A DNA stretch of 64,000 nt from contig NZ_CP051774.1 of assembly GCF_012913485.1 (NCBI RefSeq), positions 6,076,001-6,140,000 on the forward strand, in the 5' to 3' direction. The notes under the pieces were generated by a model, which was not told the origin of the DNA, did not search any database, and saw only the letters and a list, made by a program, of their open reading frames with translations. Positions 61,301 to 64,000 of the stretch are shown here, one piece after another. The position numbers and the translations under genes are program-made. The DNA is from Luteolibacter luteus (lineage in GTDB: Bacteria; Verrucomicrobiota; Verrucomicrobiia; Verrucomicrobiales; Akkermansiaceae). Every line of letters begins with the position of its first letter. The first letter of the stretch is position 1.

Positions 61301-64000
61301 CGTTCCTAAGTAGAGGCGGCAGTCATCATCGCCCGCCACCCAGAACGTGTATTCACCCGTGGCGGTCGGCTTCAACAGGCCGGTAAGACGGCGCGAATAG
61401 GTGTCTGCCACATTCTGGCCGGTGACGAAGTTTGCCAGCGTGCCCGTGAAGTTGGGAGCACCGCTCCAGTTCTCGTTCCAGAAGGCATCCTCGCCGGCCC
61501 AGCGGCGTTCGACCACCTTGTTCGCCGGTGGATTGCAAACCACGTTCACCACGCCATCACCGGATGCACCGAGGTTGTCGGTCGCACGCACCACCAGTTG
61601 GACCGCTCCGGGGTTCGGCAGAGAGGCTGGCACGGCCAGGGTTACCTGGCCCGTGGCATTGATCGCAAAGATCCCGTTGGTGTTTCCCGCAACAATGGAC
61701 CAACTGGCAATGCTTCGTCCCGGAGCAGGAGTCGCCGTGGCCGTGCCCACGATGGTGCCGGTCATCGATGAGGACGATGCGGAAGCGAAAACCGTATCCA
61801 CCGCCGGTGCCGCGGCATCCAGCAGCATGATCGTGTGCGTGGTGGGACTCTGCAAGGCCGCGCCGGTCGCGCCGGTGATCGTGACCACCACCGCTTCCGG
61901 ATTCTCGGCAAGGCCATCCGCCAGGATCGTGAATGGCAGCAGCTTCACCTGCTCTCCGGATGCGAAGTTCAGCGTGCCGGGAGACAACTGATAGTCGCTG
62001 CCCGCTGTCGCGGTACCGCTCACGCTGTAGGTCACGCTCGCTCCGCTGGCGCCTGCCGGCCGATCCAGCACGGCCATCAGCATTGGCTCGGTGCCATCGC
62101 CTTCACGGCGCGTGGAGTTCGCCATCAGGAAGCGCACGCTGCGGGGCGCCACATCGGAGACAAAGGTGATCGGAGTGCGGCTGAAGCCCGGGCCCGACCA
62201 TGCGACCGAGGCGTGGTCCCCGCCCCCGCCCTCCTGGTGTTGCACCTCCATGTAGTAGGACTGTCCGGCCACCAGATTGATCAGGGCCGATTGCTGTGAG
62301 CCGTTCGCATCCCAGTTCTGGAAGTCGGTATAGGTGCTGAGGTTCGCGATCTGCACCTTGTTCGCCGCACTCGAGGTCGTGCTCAGGTAGAGCCGCGAAG
62401 CATCGTCGGAGGCGATCCAGAAACGGTACTGCCCGGTGGCCGGTGCCACGATCTGTCCGGTCAGGCGGCGCGAGTAGTTATCCGCCACGTCGAGCGCGGT
62501 GGTGAAAGATGTGAGAAGGCCGGTGTAGTTCGGCGTGACCGAGTTGAAGGTGTTGTTCGTGTAGACCGCGCCGTTGTTCCAGCGCTCCTCCGTCACCAGG
62601 GTCGGTGTCGGCCCGTCGAAGATCAGCACCGAGTTCTTGTTCAGGCCGCTGGTCAGGCCGGCCTGGTAAGCCGCGCGCAGTTCGATCACCGCGGTCTCCG
62701 CTTGCTCGGCCACGCCGTCGTTCTTCACACGGATACGGATGTTCTGTGTGGTCGTGCCGGGAGCGAAGGTGAGCGTGCCACCGGGAATGATCGCATTTCC
62801 CGCGCCAGCATCGACAAAGGCCCAATCGACATCATCGCCCGCGGCACTGCTGCCGGCACCGGCCACGTAGTCCACTGTCACGGTGTTCGCGGAGCTGGCG
62901 GAAAGCACCACCGGGATGTCGCGGAATTCGCCGTTGGCACCCGGTTGTTCACTGGTCGGCGTGGTGCTGTTCTGGAAGCCGACCGTCAGCGGCATCGTCT
63001 CGTTATCCGCGATCTCCAGTATCGCCGAGTCCGGGCGATCCACGCCATAGGTGGCACCTGGCACGATGCTCAGGGTCACCTTCTCGGTGCCTTCCGCGAG
63101 CGAGTCATTTACCGGCGTGAAGGTCACCACCGCGCCCAGCGAGCCATCCGGAATCTCGACCGATCCGGAGAGCCCGGTGTAGTCGACCCCGTTGGTCGCG
63201 GTGCCGCCGAGCAGGTAGTTCACTGTCAGTGCGCCGCTCGTGCCCGTGCGGGAGATATAGAACTTCCCGGAGCTGCCTCCTTCGGCGGCGCTGGAGTTGT
63301 AAGCCGATACCGCAACCCGCTCGCCACCGCTGTCATTGTCGCGGATTGCGGCTTCAGCCGTGCCGTCGTTGTAGACGCGGTAAGCAGCACCCGGCGTGAT
63401 CTTCAACTTCACCGTCTCGGTCGGTTCGGGCAAGCTGTCGTTGAGCACCGTGAGATTCACGGTTACCTCGTTCGTGCCATTCGCCGGGATCGAAACCGTG
63501 CCCGGGAGCGCCGTGTAATCCGAGCCCCGGGTGGCCGTGCCGCTCACCGTGTAGTTCACGGTGATATTGCCAGCGGTCGAGCCGATCGCGCGGAAGATGA
63601 AGGTCCCCGCGGATCCACCTTCCGTGCCCGTGGCTCCGGCCCGCACCGAGACCAGCGGCGTATCGGAATTGTCCGCGATGTTCAGCGTCGCCTGGTACTT
63701 CGTGCCGATGCTGTAGGAGTTGTTGAAGGTCGTGACGGCAAGGGTCACATCCTCGGTCGGTTCACCCAGGTCGTCGTTGTAAGGAGTGATCACCACCGGT
63801 GCGCTCGTGGCACCCGCAGGGATCGTGGTCTCGCCCGTGAGCGGCGCATAGTCGGTGCCGTGGAAAGCACTGCCGGAAAGGCCATAGTAAACCTTCAGCG
63901 GTGCCGCGGTGCTGCCCGTGCGAGTAAGGAGGAACATTCCGGCGTCCGGCCCGGCTTCAGAGGCGCTCGCGTCCGCCACGCTCACCGTCACCACCGGCGT
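58334..64000 (-). CDS. giant modular surface protein (5' end outside window)
   Basis: At least 1,886 residues are within the window; the true N-terminus lies beyond the right edge. Modules seen from the edge: four Calx-beta domains (each about 110 residues; pattern GTDYxxLxGxxxIPxG, NDxxxExxE), a PA14 domain (about 463-620, FWIASDDASRLYLS), a fifth Calx-beta, a cadherin-like domain, a second PA14 domain (about 827-985), an Ig-like domain, a thrombospondin-like calcium loop (DPDGDGFPTGLETLLGSDPDS), a LamG domain (about 1115-1315), four He_PIG/Ig-like repeats of about 93 residues, and a C-terminal module of about 190 residues that matches that of the giant metalloprotease. It has no evident catalytic motif in the visible part. 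An adhesin or matrix component is likely. Confidence 0.88.
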   Translation of the reverse strand, partial: TPVVTVSVADASASEAGPDAGMFLLTRTGSTAAPLKVYYGLSGSAFHGTDYAPLTGETTIPAGATSAPVVITPYNDDLGEPTEDVTLAVTTFNNSYSIGTKYQATLNIADNSDTPLVSVRAGATGTEGGSAGTFIFRAIGSTAGNITVNYTVSGTATRGSDYTALPGTVSIPANGTNEVTVNLTVLNDSLPEPTETVKLKITPGAAYRVYNDGTAEAAIRDNDSGGERVAVSAYNSSAAEGGSSGKFYISRTGTSGALTVNYLLGGTATNGVDYTGLSGSVEIPDGSLGAVVTFTPVNDSLAEGTEKVTLSIVPGATYGVDRPDSAILEIADNETMPLTVGFQNSTTPTSEQPGANGEFRDIPVVLSASSANTVTVDYVAGAGSSAAGDDVDWAFVDAGAGNAIIPGGTLTFAPGTTTQNIRIRVKNDGVAEQAETAVIELRAAYQAGLTSGLNKNSVLIFDGPTPTLVTEERWNNGAVYTNNTFNSVTPNYTGLLTSFTTALDVADNYSRRLTGQIVAPATGQYRFWIASDDASRLYLSTTSSAANKVQIANLSTYTDFQNWDANGSQQSALINLVAGQSYYMEVQHQEGGGGDHASVAWSGPGFSRTPITFVSDVAPRSVRFLMANSTRREGDGTEPMLMAVLDRPAGASGASVTYSVSGTATAGSDYQLSPGTLNFASGEQVKLLPFTILADGLAENPEAVVVTITGATGAALQSPTTHTIMLLDAAAPAVDTVFASASSSSMTGTIVGTATATPAPGRSIASWSIVAGNTNGIFAINATGQVTLAVPASLPNPGAVQLVVRATDNLGASGDGVVNVVCNPPANKVVERRWAGEDAFWNENWSGAPNFTGTLANFVTGQNVADTYSRRLTGLLKPTATGEYTFWVAGDDDCRLYLGTDASSASKEEIAWVDGYTNFKAWDAQGSQKSAAIQLQAGKVYWLEAQQREGGGGDHLAVAWSGPQIARQDLPAGVLFPFVAAADFGAPPAVPTVNISSPLAAATFQAGSNITISADLAGGSQAITSVQFFRGATLIDSDSSAPYSVTWTGAVAGTHALTARVNYSGGAVSSSPASITVENTDPSADPDGDGFPTGLETLLGSDPDSNASQPPASYANLRAWWKLDDGSGTNADDSTGRLQDGTVSGASWVGGLSGNALDFDGSDDGLLVGTSAAVTGSGDFSLAAWVKVDPGSPLGTVIQQREPGASGHQGEYVLNVNANGTVNFFVYNNDQHQFDLTTTATLNDGQWHHVAAIRSGTAGRIFLDGVEAASGSGAIQPLLPRAVAVGYDHRDNNKHFDGSIDDVRIYERALSSAEIDSLHDALVPNRTPAFTTNPFTKAGATEDSAYSGSIATDATDPDAGDALSFTKQGGPAWLNVAANGALSGTPLNAHVGLNNFTVRVTDAGGLWEEASFTIVVANVNDAPVIASDPVHGADATEDAAYSGSIAGVASDDDAGDTISYSKQSGPDWLSVAANGTLGGTPGNGDVGTNTFTIRASDGSGAYDEASLVIMVTNVNDAPVFTADPIHGTNATEDTAYNANLAGAAGDVDADDTITYSKHEGPAWLNVAADGAITGTPANGDVGTNSFSLRVTDAAGAYDETTLLVTVINVNDAPVFTVDPIQRASATEEQAYTGQSIAETAADADAGDAITYSKTGGPEWLLVAANGTLSGSPPAGSTGTNSFTVRVTDTAGLWDEATLAIEVAGDELPLPWTTDGIGGGTTEGSASYGAGVFTVTGAGTLTGRNDAMNFAWQPVSGNGEIIARISSLENTGMNSRVGVMIRDTLATNSRHVFMGLTGDGAYRWVRRTGFNGNTSSSPSGTATLPNAWVRLVRSGNVITAYKSVNGTAWTQVGSLTADFPATCYFGLAVASGGEEILNTSQFSNVQISP

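Overview
The window is GC-rich chromosomal DNA densely packed with genes on both strands. No rRNA, tRNA, CRISPR array, insertion sequence or phage module could be recognised. The gene content points to a Gram-negative heterotroph of the Verrucomicrobiota, plausibly a Luteolibacter- or Haloferula-like member of the Verrucomicrobiaceae. This placement is an inference from style, not a marker-gene result. The signs are very large secreted proteins built from Calx-beta, PA14, LamG and cadherin/Ig-like modules, a PQQ-type sugar dehydrogenase fused to c-type haem domains, a PL10 pectate lyase, a nucleoside hydrolase of the type common in this superphylum, and frequent start codons without a clear Shine-Dalgarno sequence.

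Layout. 1-8.5 kb: small membrane proteins, a frameshifted secreted protein, an EamA transporter, a nucleoside hydrolase, a coiled-coil membrane protein and a pectate lyase. 8.5-16.6 kb: metabolic and stress genes (HAD phosphatase, methyltransferase, EF-hand lipoprotein, two GNAT acetyltransferases, PstS-like protein, VOC protein, DUF2383-like protein), then a 652-residue fusion of a GT4 glycosyltransferase with an LpxH-like metallophosphoesterase. 17-25.5 kb: a predicted beta-helix protein, a DEAD-box RNA helicase, a cytochrome, a beta-propeller protein, an SDR oxidoreductase, penicillin-binding protein 2 and a lipoprotein.

25.5-30 kb: a low-GC leader followed by a four-gene unit. It encodes an unknown protein, an exported single-haem cytochrome, a subtilase with a lysine/alanine-rich histone-like tail, and a small protein that resembles the subtilase propeptide. 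This is the best candidate here for an undescribed system. 30.2-35.9 kb: a tightly packed glycan-decoration cluster (FkbM methyltransferase, SGNH hydrolase, small helical protein, MBOAT acyltransferase, AlgJ/X-like partner, GT11 fucosyltransferase) that probably modifies an exopolysaccharide or cell-surface glycan.

36.3-43.4 kb: a large dehydrogenase-cytochrome fusion, a GNAT, a membrane protein and a secreted protein of about ten 60-residue repeats. 43.5-49.2 kb, all on the minus strand: a lipoprotein form of D-amino-acid oxidase with circularly permuted domain order, a FixL/FixJ-like two-component pair and an ABC-2 exporter. 49.4-64 kb: an exported glycerophosphodiesterase, a zinc-ribbon membrane protein, a lipoprotein translationally coupled to a 1,839-residue secreted metalloprotease, a squalene-cyclase-fold secreted protein, and a second giant surface protein that runs off the right edge. 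The two giant proteins share a homologous C-terminal module.
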